64,000 bases of DNA from Symbiodinium natans. Taxonomy: Eukaryota; Sar; Dinophyceae; Suessiales; Symbiodiniaceae. Positions within the stretch are counted from its first letter, which is position 1; every line of letters starts with the position of its first letter. Where the stretch lies: NCBI GenBank assembly GCA_905221605.1, contig CAJNDS010002468.1, forward strand, positions 593,501 through 657,500, in the 5' to 3' direction. The position numbers and the translations under genes were made by a program. A model generated the notes under the pieces. That model saw only the letters and a list, made by a program, of their open reading frames with translations, did no database searches and had not been told where the DNA came from. Below, piece after piece: positions 28,601 to 38,699 of this stretch.

Positions 28601-28721
28601 TACCCAAAGGATCCATGTACTACCATGTACCTATATAGTATATTCTTGGGCCCTAAAGCTACTATATAGGAACCCCTTTAAGGCCCAAGTATATGCTATA
28701 TAGGTACATGGATCCTTTGGG
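28600..28721. mobile_element. Family B palindromic MITE
   Basis: CCCAAAGGATCCATGTACTA then CCATGTACC (a 10-base local duplication of the arm), usual core, GGTACATGGATCCTTTGGG. A poly-C/poly-A run follows. Confidence 0.9.
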
Positions 28722-28839
28722 ATAAGCCACCCCCCCCCCCAAAAAAAAAAAAAAAAAGTGTACACTTTCAGTTCTATACGGGGCGATAGTATTCAAAAAA
28801 GTGTAAAGTGTACTCACTCAGCCACTAAGCTCCTTGGGG

Positions 28840-29560
28840 GCCCGTCTTAGGGTTTTGGAGTTAGGGTGTAGGGTTTAGGGTTTAGGGTGTAGGGTTTTGG
28901 AGTTAGGGTTTAGGGTTTGGGTTTTGGATTTAGGGTTTAGGATGTAGGGTTTAGGGTTTAGAGTTTGAGGTTTAGGGCTTGGGCGTTTAACACCTGGGGT
29001 TTGGGGCTTAGGGCCCAGAGTTTACAGGCTTTGGGCTTTTAAGACTCGGGTCTGTCGGAGCTTACGAGGTTTCAGACCCACCTACGTCAGAGGTTCGGGG
29101 TCAAGGGTGTAGGGTTTGAGATATGAACCATATGCACTAAAGCCTAAACCCTAACCCGTGATCCCTAAGCCCTTCAGGGTTGGGTTGAGCACTTCAGGGG
29201 GTTCCGCTTCGAGAAGCCCTGAAATGAAAACCCGAAAGCGGTACGGTTTTTGTTGGGGTTTAGGGTTTGGGCTTTGGGGTTTAGGGTCTAGGGTCTAGGG
29301 TCTAGGGTTAGGGGTTTAGGTTTCCGGCTTCCCCTGAGCCCTGAACGCCGCATATGTAGCCCTGGATTCCTAGTTCCTATACCGTAATACCTGCAGCTTG
29401 AGAAGCTCTCAACTCCAGCGGCTTAGGCTTTAGGGTTCGTGGTAAGCCCCTAAACCCCAAAACCCCAACCCTCCCCTATGCCCAAGACCCTAAACCCCTA
29501 AATCCCTATCCTAAAATCCAACACCCCAGCCCTACCTTAATTAGGGTTTGGAGCCCTAGA
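28840..29560. repeat. Degenerate telomeric repeats, no gene seen
   Basis: TTTAGGG with TGTAGGG, TCTAGGG and TTTTGGG variants. Unique patches at 29050-29110 and 29330-29420 have no convincing frame. Confidence 0.7.
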
Positions 29561-29880
29561 TCTTCAAGGTTTAGGGTTTATGGTTCAGGGTTCAGGGAGT
29601 TTAGGGTTAGGGTTACCCTAAACCCTAAACCCTAAACCTTAAACCCTAAACCCTAAACCCTAAACCCTAAACCCTAAACCCTAAACCCTAAACACCCTAA
29701 ACCCTGCTTGGTCTAGGGCTTATAGTGCTTCGGAGGCCAAACTGGATGAAGGTTTAGGGTTTATGGTTCAGGGTTCAGGGAGTTTAGGGCTAGGGTTACC
29801 CTAAACCCTAAACCCTAAACCCTAAACCCTAAACCCTAAACCCTAAACCCTAAACCCTAAACCCTAAACCTTAAGAACCC
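29561..29880. repeat. Direct duplication of a mixed telomeric cassette
   Basis: AGGTTTAGGGTTTATGGTTC, then AGGGTTCAGGGAGTTTAGGG and the switch into CCCTAAA occur at 29561-29640 and again at 29750-29830, 189 bases apart. Each copy contains the same TTTAGGG-to-CCCTAAA turn. Confidence 0.85.
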
Positions 29881-29973
29881 TCGGAAGGTGACCCCGCCGG
29901 CGAAGTGGCCGGAGAGCTTCTGGCACGAGCTCGGCTGTGGCAAGCCGGCGACGAGGCAACTTCGAGTTTTTCT

Positions 29974-30126
29974 TAGGTGCTGGATGGGTCCTAAATTAGG
30001 GTTTAGGGTTTAGGGTTTAGGGTTTAGGGTTTAGGGTTTAGGGTTTAGGGTTTAGGGTTTAGGGTACTAAACATCCCCTTTAAACCCAGAGGTTAACCGT
30101 TTTTCCCCTAGGAAACTCAGCACCTA
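29974..30126. mobile_element. Family E element carrying a TTTAGGG insertion
   Basis: TTAGGTGCTGGATGGGTCC, TTTAGGG units (29997-30066), then CATCCCCTTTAAACCCAGAGG, TTAACCG and CTAGGAACTCAGCACCTAAG. The upstream island 29880-29973 may be exonic (GRCDEATSSFS-type frames are ambiguous). Confidence 0.75.
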
Positions 30127-30139
30127 AGCAGGGGTAAAC

Positions 30140-31085
30140 CCTAATCCTAACCCCAAACACTGAACCCCAAACCCTCAACATGTTTAGGGTTTGAGTTTGG
30201 GGTTCAGGGCTTGGGGTTTAGGATTTAGGGTTTGGGGTTTAGGGTTTAGGGTCCAATCGCTGTTTACGGATTTGGTCTTCAGGATTTGGGACTTTGGGGT
30301 TGGGGTTTGTGAGCTCGAAGCTGTGGTGTTAAGTGCGTTTCGGATTTTTAGGGTTTAGGGTTTAGGGTTTAGGGGTTTAGCGTAGGTTCCGGAGTTTCGG
30401 GTCCAGATTTTGGGGGTCTTGGGGGCTGTGTCGGGTTGGCCGAATGGTTTAGGGCCGCTAGGCTTGTGGGCTTCGGGTTGGGAGTTTAATCGGCTGCAGG
30501 TTTCGGGTTTGGTGCTCAGGGTTCGGGGCTTCGGGCTTCGGGTTACAAGGGTCTGGGTTCCCGAAAGGGTTTAGGGTTGAGGACTTCGGGTTATAGGGCT
30601 TAGGGTTTAGGGTTTAGGGTTTGGGGTTTCGGGTTTCGGGTTTAGGGCTTAGGGTTTAGGGCTTAGGGTCTAGGGAACACTCAATTTTCTTCGAACCCCT
30701 AAGCCGCTAACCCCATGAGGGGGACTGGAGGCTTGAGGGGCTTATACGTGGTTATAGATACACTCCTAAACCCCAAACCTAAACCCTGAACCCCAAACCC
30801 TAAATCCCAAACCCCAAACCTCAAACCCTAAACCCTAAACCCTAAACCCTAAACCCTAAACCCTAAACCCTAAACCCTAAACCCTAAACCTAACCCTAAA
30901 CCCTAAACCCTAAACCCTAAACCCTAAACCCCAAACCCTAAACCCTAAAGCCTACGTACACCCCTAGGGGGTTGGAGTCTATAGTTGAGGGGGTCGGGTG
31001 CCAGGCTCCGGGTGGGTGAGTGGCTGTTGAGGGTTTGGGGTTTAGGGGTTCAAGGGTTTAGGGTTCAAGGGTTTAGGGTTTAGGG
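30140..31085. repeat. Telomeric and TTCGGG-variant repeats
   Basis: TTTAGGG/TTTGGGG, many TTCGGG-type variants (30400-30660), CCCTAAA 30828-30950. No gene is seen. Confidence 0.8.
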
Positions 31086-31098
31086 TTTCGGGTTCAGG

Positions 31099-31329
31099 GA
31101 TAGTTGGGCAATATTACGATCGAATTCCATCGAGCAACGCGCCAGTTGCTTCGATTCTATATGGTTGTTGCTGCCATGGCTTACCTTTTCATTGAGTGTC
31201 ATTCTGTTAGTGGCAAAAACCGCTATCGTCACGACCTGCGTGCGAGCAAGCATCAACTTCTGGGCAGTGCTGCAGGCCAGCCATTGTGTAGGCAACAGCT
31301 GGCATGAAGATGCGAAGAGCCTGCTTTGA
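31099..31329 (+). CDS. Probable membrane-protein exon
   Basis: Frame DSWAILRSNSIEQRASCFDS, IWLLLPWLTFSLSVILLVAK, TAIVTTCVRASINFWAVLQA, SHCVGNSWHEDAKSLL, then TGA. The middle contains a long hydrophobic stretch able to span a membrane. Two other frames (one per strand) are also open over most of this segment, so the choice rests on composition. Family unknown. Confidence 0.45.
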   Translation, partial: DSWAILRSNSIEQRASCFDSIWLLLPWLTFSLSVILLVAKTAIVTTCVRASINFWAVLQASHCVGNSWHEDAKSLL

Positions 31330-31823
31330 CACGGACTGGGAGCTTCGATTTCTGACGCAGCTCTGCCAATGCCAAACTAAAATAGCAAGTCAACGACTTA
31401 AGAGGAGAGGGCACAAACCCTAAACCCTAGACCCTAGACCCTAAACCCGAAATAAAAACCCTTCGCAAAGGGGTTTCAGCACGAGGGTACGGTACGGCCC
31501 TAAACCCCAAACCCGAAACCCTACGTGCTTTGGGGAGTCTAGGGGACAACACCGCAAAGCCAAATTTGAGCTTTGTGGTTCAGGGTTCCGTGAGGTAAGG
31601 GATCTTCCTGAAATAATTATCGGCAGAGGGATCTTTCAGAGTGTTCTCGGAGTCTCCGAACCTTATAAGCCTTAAATTCGAAACCCAAAATCCCGAACAC
31701 CTAAACCCCAAACCCCGAACCCGAAACCCTACGTCCCTAAACCCAAATCCCAAGCCCTAAACCCTTAACCCGAAACCCTAAACCCTAAACCCTAAACCCT
31801 AAACCCTAAACCCCCAAACCCGC

Positions 31824-31919
31824 CAAAGAGAACCTCCGAGTCGCCAGGAGGTGCCCCTGAAGGAGACGCCAAGCAACCAAGACATCGCCGCATCTCTTGG
31901 GATGCCACCTGGGATCGTT
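31824..31919 (+). CDS. Possible exon, unknown protein
   Basis: Reads EPPSRQEVPLKETPSNQDIA then ASLGMPPGIV between CCCTAAA and TTTAGGG tracts. Confidence 0.45.
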
Positions 31920-31929
31920 TAGGGTTTAG

Positions 31930-33380
31930 GGTTTAGGGTTTCGGGTTTCGGGTTTAGGGTCTAGGGGTTTTGGAGTTTAGGCGTTTAGGTGTTTAGGGGT
32001 TTTGGGGTTAGGGTTCAGGGCTCGTGGGCTTGAATCTCTACGTGAGTTCCTTTTCAGTCGTTTTGAGGGGTTGGGGGTTTAGGGGTGTAGGGAATAGGGT
32101 TCGGTTGATGTGTTTTATACCCCAACATAGGGGTATAATTCTTGCTTGGGGTTGTTTCTCAGGGGTACCTTTTTTTGCGCGAACCACCCGCTTAAGATTC
32201 TTTCAGGTCTATGGTTTTGGATCCAGTGTTTCAGAGTGCAGAGGTTTTTGGGCTTAGGATTTAGGGTTTCCTAAATGGTTGAGGTATGTGGGTGTAGGGT
32301 GTATAGGGCTCTGTTTCAATGCCAGGGCTTAATCGTTGAGTGGGTTTAATAGGGTTTTGAGGGTGGTTTCACCTAGTGTTTTTTTTTTTTTTTTTGGGGG
32401 GGGGGGGGGGGGTAATTACGTTTTATAGGGTCTACATGGGCCCCTATGACTACAACACGTGTAGTGGCAGGGCACATAAGGGGCAATGTGTTTAAAATCC
32501 CCATGCGCATCCCCAAAGAGGACGCCCATTATAGACACTCAAAATTTTCGCGGGACCGTATAAAGCACGTACCACCGCCTCAAGCTAGAGCCTGCTGCAC
32601 CATGGGCACCAAAACTCACTCACTGCCCCTACTATACTACCCACGTCTGTGCCCTAAACCATAAAACCCTAAACCCTAAACCCTAAACCCTAAACCCTAA
32701 ACCCTAAACCCTAAACCCTAAACCCTAAACCCTAAACCCTAAACCCTAAACCCTAAACCCTAAACCCTAAACCAACCCTAAACCCCTAAACCCCGAAGCC
32801 CCCAAACCTTAAGCCAACGTTTGAAGTCCAAGGGATGAAGACTCGTACCCCCAAGGCTGTGCCCCGACGAGGTTCCCTTGATGTACTCCCAATACGGCCC
32901 TTCAACTTCCCCTAAGGATCTCCAAAAAAGATCCCCCAAGCCCTAAACCCTAAACCCTAGCCCTAAACCCTAAACCCTAAACCCTTGAAAAGGGGTCCCG
33001 AAAGTCCCAGGGTGCAACATTAAAGGGGTTCAAGTTATAACCCCCAGAGATGCACACCCCGAGGCTTCTGAGCCACCACCAGGAGCTCTTGTGCATCCAT
33101 CAGAACATGCGGGATCCTTGGGGGTGGGTTTAGGGTTTAGGGTTTAGGGTTTAGGGGGGTTAGGGTTTGGGGTTTGGGCTTTGGGGTTTGGGGTTTAGGG
33201 TTTGGGGTTCAGGGTTTAGGGTCTAGGGGGTTTAGGGTTGGTGGTTTGGGCTTCGGGTTCTGGGGAAGGGGTTTGATTTGATTGCTCTTGTTTTTGTCAG
33301 GTAAATTTCTAGTCATGAAGAATCGGGTACATATTAACTCACCTCTGAACCCTAAGCACCCTAAACACGGCTAAACCGTA
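31930..33380. other. Telomeric repeats, homopolymer and element remnants
   Basis: TTTAGGG variants to 32010. T15 then G17 at 32378-32412. 32446-32640 is open (HIRGNVFKIPMRIPKEDAHY), possibly an exon. CCCTAAA 32664-32775 is one of the cleanest tracts. 32830-32940 is a family H segment. 33120-33250 is TTTAGGG/TTTGGGG. Confidence 0.5.
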
Positions 33381-33388
33381 ATCCTGAG

Positions 33389-33505
33389 GTATTTTGACGT
33401 TCTGCTGGACCTGTCCAAGCTTCCCCCCATGGAGAGAGAGGCGCATCTGGAGTTTCGCCTTTATATCGGGCTCCGCATGCCAGCGGCATGCGCCCTTAAT
33501 ATGTT
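33389..33505 (+). CDS. Exon island, unknown protein
   Basis: Reads RYFDVLLDLSKLPPMEREAH then LEFRLYIGLRMPAACALNMF, a clearly protein-like amphipathic segment, before a CCCTTAATATGTTCCC element (33490-33595). Not recognised. Confidence 0.55.
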
Positions 33506-33839
33506 CCCTTCCCTCCCTTAATGGGTTGTGAGGTATGGGCCCTTAATTTGCCCGTTTAAGAGCCCATACTAAGGGCCGAAAAAAGGGACCATGTAACTAC
33601 CCTGAGATGTTACGTACAATCTGTCCCAGACTGTGGCCCAGACTGTTTATCTTTCATTTGGGATCTAGTTGCTGTTCCGGTAAAGGCTTTGCCAAAACAG
33701 GGCACCCTTTTATTCCTGAATTACTCTTGGGTCACCCTAAACTCCAAACTCTATTTATTCCCCAAACCCGTTTGGATTGGTGGTCCGGGGTTTTGGTGTT
33801 GATTATGCTTGGGCTTGGGCAAAGGCTTACGCTTCAAGT

Positions 33840-34080
33840 CGACCTTAATTTATTACTTAAGTACTGACTAATTAATGACTAATTAGACTAATTCAGTATG
33901 TCGATCAAGTCGAGGTGGTGATTTTAGTCATGAATTCGTAGTGAATTAACGGGTCACTTTAGTTAATCAATGCATGTAACTCAGTACTTCGTTAACTAAA
34001 GGCCCTCCTAGCCAGTAGGCAACTCATTCGGACTTACATAGTTAATCAGTCATTGAAATAGTTATAGTTCATGAATGACT
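33840..34080. other. AT-rich unique stretch with TTAATTA-type motifs
   Basis: Repeated TGACTAATTA/TTAGTTAAT/GTTAATCA words give a base composition unlike the GC-rich surroundings. No ORF. It is followed by a family E element. It could be a separate inserted element or a decayed TA repeat. Confidence 0.6.
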
Positions 34081-34176
34081 TAGGTTCTGGGTGGGTAACC
34101 TTCAACCTGCTTGGGTACCAAAAATCCTCTTAAACCCCAAAGGTTAACCTTGTTTCCCCTAGGAACTCAGCACCTA
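34080..34176. mobile_element. Family E element, intact reference copy
   Basis: TTAGGTTCTGGGTGGGTAAC, CTTCAACCTGCTTGGGTACC, AAAGGTTAACCTTGTTTCCC, CTAGGAACTCAGCACCTAAG. Ends are inverted (AGGT..TGGG / CTCAGCACCT). Confidence 0.8.
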
Positions 34177-34354
34177 AGATGACTAATTAAGCTGAAGAAC
34201 CCCAAAAGAAAAAACTATTCTACCTTTAATAAGTTGTTTTTAAAGAAATGAGTGGTTCTTAAGCAATTAGTAGTTAAGTAGCTAGGGTTTAGGGTTTAGG
34301 GTTTAGGGTTTAGGGTTTAGGGTTTAGGGTTTAGGGTTTAGGGTTTAGGGTGTT

Positions 34355-34460
34355 AATGACCACTCAGTCTCCACGTCGCACCGGCATGGCTTCCCATGCC
34401 AGGCAGCACACTGGGCTCAGCTTCAGCAGGAGCCGGGCCATCCTCACACGCCACATTGGG
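34355..34460 (+). CDS. Possible first exon, unknown protein
   Basis: ATG at 34355 opens MTTQSPRRTGMASHARQHTG then LSFSRSRAILTRHIG, Ser/Arg-rich, between two TTTAGGG tracts. Confidence 0.45.
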
Positions 34461-34671
34461 TTTAGGGTTAAGGGTTTAGGGTTTAGGGATTAGGGATTAG
34501 GGTTTAGGAAGGGTTTTAGGGGTTTCGGGTTCAGGGTAAGGCTTTTGAGGAGTAGTTGATGCTCAGGGTCTAGGATTCCAGGGTTTATCCTCTTGAAGGT
34601 ACATGCGTAGCTAAATGCAGGTCTACCAGTACTAGAAACCCAAGTTCGGTCGCTTTTGGTACCGTAAGCGA

Positions 34672-34790
34672 AGCGCCTTGATTCCACTTGATTTTGGGAT
34701 GGGATGCGCTATGCCAGTACGAAAAGTGCTAGTTTCAGGTGATGGCTCTGTCTCTACTAAGGAACTTCAGCCCACTGCAACACCAACGCT
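34672..34790 (+). CDS. Possible exon, unknown protein
   Basis: Reads LIPLDFGMGCAMPVRKVLVS then GDGSVSTKELQPTA, followed by repeat-derived codons. It may link to the exon at 34355. Confidence 0.4.
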
Positions 34791-34942
34791 CTATAAGCCC
34801 CAAACCCGAAATACCAACCATCAAGCCCCAAACCCCCTAACCCCTAAATCCCAAAGCCTATTGAGCAGAAAATGGCCAGGCCTGTTTGTGTACAAGAGCC
34901 CTTGAAGCCTTACTTCGGGTAAGTGCGGAACCCACTAACCTT

Positions 34943-35297
34943 GGCAGCCCAGTGGTACCCTTTTTCCTTTTGTTTTGGTTCAAGGCTCCCCTTCCAAAGT
35001 AACCAACCCAAAAAAGTGTGCCTTTGTTAAAGTATGGTTACTGGGCTACAAGAATCAAGGGATTAAGGCTGGTACTCCTAAGGTTGTACCCCTAAGAGGC
35101 TCCCCTTAACGTGCTCCTAGTATGGCCCTTGCCTTCCCTTAGGGATCTTGACAAAGGGTCCCCAAAAATCCAAGGGTAGAGCCTTCTGGCCGGTCCTCAT
35201 TAGGGAATGAGTCGGAATGAGAGAATGAGGGCCCCACATATTCCCTGCAAGGGTCTATGTAGGGCCCTCTTTCCCTCGTTCCCTACTGAGAATGAGG
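34943..35297. mobile_element. Three elements in a row: family C, family H, GGGAATGA hairpin
   Basis: 34943-35052 is family C (GGCAGCCCAGTGGTACCC to ATGGTTACTGGGCTAC). 35070-35180 is family H (AAGGTTGTACCCCTAAGAGG). 35193-35297 has CTCATTAGGGAATGAG with an inverse CTCGTTCCCTACTGAGAATG. Confidence 0.7.
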
Positions 35298-35457
35298 CCC
35301 CAAGGTACAGCGCCTAGAGTCACACCTTGGCTTACACACCCTAAACCCTAAACCTAAACCCTAAACCCTTAACCCTTAACCCTTAACCCTAAACCCTAAA
35401 CCCTAAACCCCAAACCCTAAACCCTAGACCCTAAGCACACCCTTGGCTTAAGAGGAG

Positions 35458-35552
35458 ATGAACGCACTGCGCGTGCGGCTAGGCTGGGAGCCCCTGAGCG
35501 AGACCACGGGAGAAGGCGGCGAGGCCCAAAAAAAGAAACGGCGCGCCGGTGT
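35458..35552 (+). CDS. Possible first exon with a basic KKKRR stretch
   Basis: ATG at 35458 opens MNALRVRLGWEPLSETTGEG then GEAQKKKRRAG, ending at a TTTAGGG tract. The KKKRR run could serve as a nuclear localisation signal. Otherwise unrecognised. Confidence 0.5.
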
Positions 35553-36012
35553 AGGGTTTAGGGTTTAGGGTTTAGGGTTTAGGGTGTAGGGTGTAGGGTT
35601 TAGGGTTTAGGGTTTAGGGTTTAGGGTTTCGGGCGGGGCCCTCATCCAGGAATCCTGGGTTCAAAGAACTCATCCTTTCAGCCTGTCACTAGGCTTTCGT
35701 TAAAAAAACCCTGAGGCCCCCTAGCCTTCAGGCCCTACGCCTTAGACTCCTTTTCCCTAAACCCTAAACCCTAAACCCTAGGCCCTATACCCTACACCCT
35801 AAACCCTAAACCTCGAACCCGAGACTTCCCAAAGCCCACACCTCCTAAGCCCTCCAAACCCTAGACTCCCCAACCCTGAGCCCTCTTCCGGGAAACCCTG
35901 GTTGCATTTTGTAAGCCCGGCAGCTGACAACCCAAGGGCGAAGCCCGGAACCCTAAACCCTAAACCTTATTTTGTGCATTTCTGTAAACCCCAAACCCTC
36001 AGCCCTGTTTCT

Positions 36013-36153
36013 TCTTCTCTACTAATTGCTTAGGAAGCAGCCTACCCCGAAAAAACCAGCAAAGAAACATATTCTTCCTTATAAGGGCAATATAGGGATT
36101 CTGGTGGTGTTTACTTTTTTTGTAGGGGTCTTGAGCAAATAGTAGTTCTGTAG
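36013..36153. mobile_element. Family F element, intron-like, before the RRM exon
   Basis: CTACTAATTGCTTAGGAAGC on the left and CTTGAGCAAATAGTAGTTCT then GTAG on the right form inverted ends. The final TAG is the acceptor for the RRM exon. Confidence 0.65.
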
Positions 36154-37757
36154 CCTCCCAAGGAGGGGTCTGCCATTTGGAGCTACAGTGGCGGATGTGA
36201 CCAAGTTCTTCTCAGGCCAGCCCTCAGGGAAACCCAACACCCTCCAGAAGTTTAGGGGGTATGAGGGTGTAGGGTGTTAGGGTTTAGGGTTCAGGGTTTG
36301 GATGTTCACCCTTCTACGAACAGTCCTGAAGTACGACTATCATAGGGGGTACTAGAATCCCTAATACGGACTGCTAGCATAAGGCACTCTTCCCTAAACT
36401 TGGCATTGGCTTAGTCCTGCCTGCTCCACACCGTCCTCGCAAGTAGGCATGGTGATTGTTCGAAATGATGGTCCGTTTGGGGTCCTTATTATCTGGCGGC
36501 CCCTCTTTAGGGTACGTACACAACAGGGACCCGAATGTAGAGAACTCACCGTATAGCATCACAGCTCTACATTTTCAAGCCGAGAATACGACACCAGACC
36601 CTGAGAATGTCTGTAGTATTTCGCAGTAGCTGCGCGAGTAGAATTACAGGAGTTGCCTTCAGCTGTGACGTCTTGAAATCCATCAACGCCCGCTCAAGAG
36701 AAGCCCTCTGCCTCAGACCCCCTACATCCTCCAAACCCTCTTAACCCGAAATCCTAAACCCTAAGCCCTAAACTCCTCACCTAAACGACCCAGGTATTTT
36801 GTTTTCAAGGTGCTCATAGGTACATGGATCCTTTGTCAGTTGTAGGGCTTGTTTAGGGTTAGGGTTTAGGGTTCAGGGTTCAGGGTTGAGGAGCAGAACT
36901 CCCTCACGGAGAAGCCCTCCAAGTCTGCCACCTCCAATCCTGAGGGTTTAGGGTTTCGGGTTTAAGGGTTTAGGGTTCAGGTTTAGGGTTTGGGGCCAAC
37001 CATCCCCCGTGTTTCCTTAAGCACTTTCAAGTCGCCTGAACACCCAAAGGCTAACCTTTGGCCCCTGGAAGAACTCAGCCAGCAAGTTTCTGCCTACCCC
37101 TATTCCTTTTCCACCCTTCACCCCAAAACCCAAACCTTAAACCCTAAACCCCAAATCTTAAACCCTAAACCCCAAATCTTAAACCCTAAACCTTAAACCC
37201 TAAACCCTGAAGCCTGCCAGGCTATGGCATCGAGGCTTCACAGGCGGGCCCTAAACCTGTAAACCCTAAGGCCTAGGAGAATTCCCCCAACCCTAACCCC
37301 AAAAGTTTTGGGTTAGGGCTCTTCGGGGTCATAGGATACGTACCTAAGAGGACAGAAGTGTCAAGCCTTTAGGGGGCTGGTTAGGGTTCAGGGTTTAGGA
37401 CGTTTTGTGCCCGCTTGGAGGTTCGATGCCTAAACCCTAAACCCTAAACCCTAAACCCTGGACCCTAAACCCTAAACCCTAAACCCTAAACCGTGCTCAA
37501 GCAGCCGAGGCTTGAGGGTCTAGGGTTGACCCATAACCCCAAGCCATAACCCCAAGCCACAAGTCCGAAAGTTTAAACCCTACGCCCCCCAACCCTAAAC
37601 CCTAAACCCTAAACCCTAAACCCCTAAACCCCTAAACCCTAAACCCTATAAGCCCTAAACCGTAAACCCTAAACCCTAAACCTTAAGGCCGAACCAAAGA
37701 TGCTGCACGAAGGTCCTGATGCTGACGAAGCCGGATGGAAGACCCAAAGGCCATGTG
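36154..37757 (+). CDS. RNA-recognition-motif (quasi-RRM) protein, two exons visible
   Basis: Exon A (36154 to about 36250) reads LPRRGLPFGATVADVTKFFS, the RNP2/helix-1 start of hnRNP F/H-, ESRP- and CELF-like RRMs (RGLPF.AT..DV..FF). Exon B (37713-37757) is only 45 nt, VLMLTKPDGRPKGHV, matching strand 2-3 and the start of RNP1 (dGRp.G.a.V). It has GAAG as acceptor and GTAATG as donor and is in phase. Such proteins bind RNA in splicing or mRNA control. Possible extra exons: 36643-36720 (RITGVAFSCDVLKSINARSR), 36888-36946 (QNSLTEKPSKSATSNPEG) and 38629-38702 (DVSGRSMFQSMLQANLVRLK). Start and end of the gene are not located. Confidence 0.6.
36299..36392. mobile_element. Family A hairpin element
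   Basis: GGATGTTCACCCTTCTACG, CAGTCCTGAAG, ATCCCTAATACGGACTGCTA, then GCATAAGGCACTCTTCCC. Diverged. Confidence 0.7.
36800..36835. mobile_element. Family B remnant (right arm only)
   Basis: CATAGGTACATGGATCCTTT then G. Confidence 0.6.
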
Positions 37758-37762
37758 GTAAT

Positions 37763-38060
37763 GGGGCTTTGGTCTAAGGTTGGAACCCAGACGCTCCAAA
37801 TACCCCTTAATTAAACCCTAAACCCTAAACCCTAAATCATATTAGGGTTCCGATTGTAGTTTAAAGGATATTCCTTAACTAAGGGGCTTTGGTCTAAGGT
37901 TTGAACCATGGGGTGCCCCGGAGCTTAAGAGCCTGTTTAGGGGTTTGGGGTTTAGGCTTTAGGGTTGAGGGTTTAGGGTTTAGGGTTTAGGTTTTAGGGT
38001 TTAGGGCTGAAGGTTTGGGGTTTAGGGTTTAGGGCCCTTGAGTGTGGTCCATTGCCCGTG
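37763..38060. repeat. Short direct repeat around a telomeric run
   Basis: GGGGCTTTGGTCTAAGGTT then GGAACC at 37763 recurs at 37883 (GGTTTGAACC). Between lie CCCTAAA units and an AT-rich patch. TTTAGGG variants follow to 38035. Confidence 0.7.
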
Positions 38061-38699
38061 TCTCTAGGGATGCGAGGTATGGGCCCGAAATGTTTTTTTG
38101 TGGTGTATGAACGGGTTATATAGCAAGGGGTCCAAATTATGGGGCCATACTTCGGATCCTCCATGTAGGCTCAGGCAAGATGTTTAGCGTACAACCGCAC
38201 AACCCTTGCCACACCAGGAAAACTCCTGTAGCCACAGTTTTCGTTTGCTAAGGCTTCTCAACTGTTTCTTTTCCTGATGAGGGTTTATAAGGATTAGATT
38301 TTGGGCTTAGAGTTCAATGAAGGGTTGTTGGTTTGTTCTTTATGGTACCAGCCCAGAATCATTACCCTACAGGATCCTGAAGGGAGGGGAGTTCATGCGG
38401 GGTACCTAGGGAACCTAGAGAAGTTCAGGGAGGCTTAGCTTGACCCCTTGAAACCTCCTCCCTTAAGAACCCGTAATCATGACCACTACTACTACCTAGT
38501 CTTACCTATTGTCGAAAAAAACACTCCCCACATTCATGCAGGCTCCGCGTAATCTAGGCCCTAGACCCTAAACCCTGAACCCAAACCTTGAGTAGTGTGC
38601 GGGTGTGTTCGATGTGTCCCGTCTTAGGTTGAAGAGGATGTCAGTGGAAGAAGTATGTTTCAGAGCATGTTGCAGGCCAATCTAGTAAGACTCAAAGCA

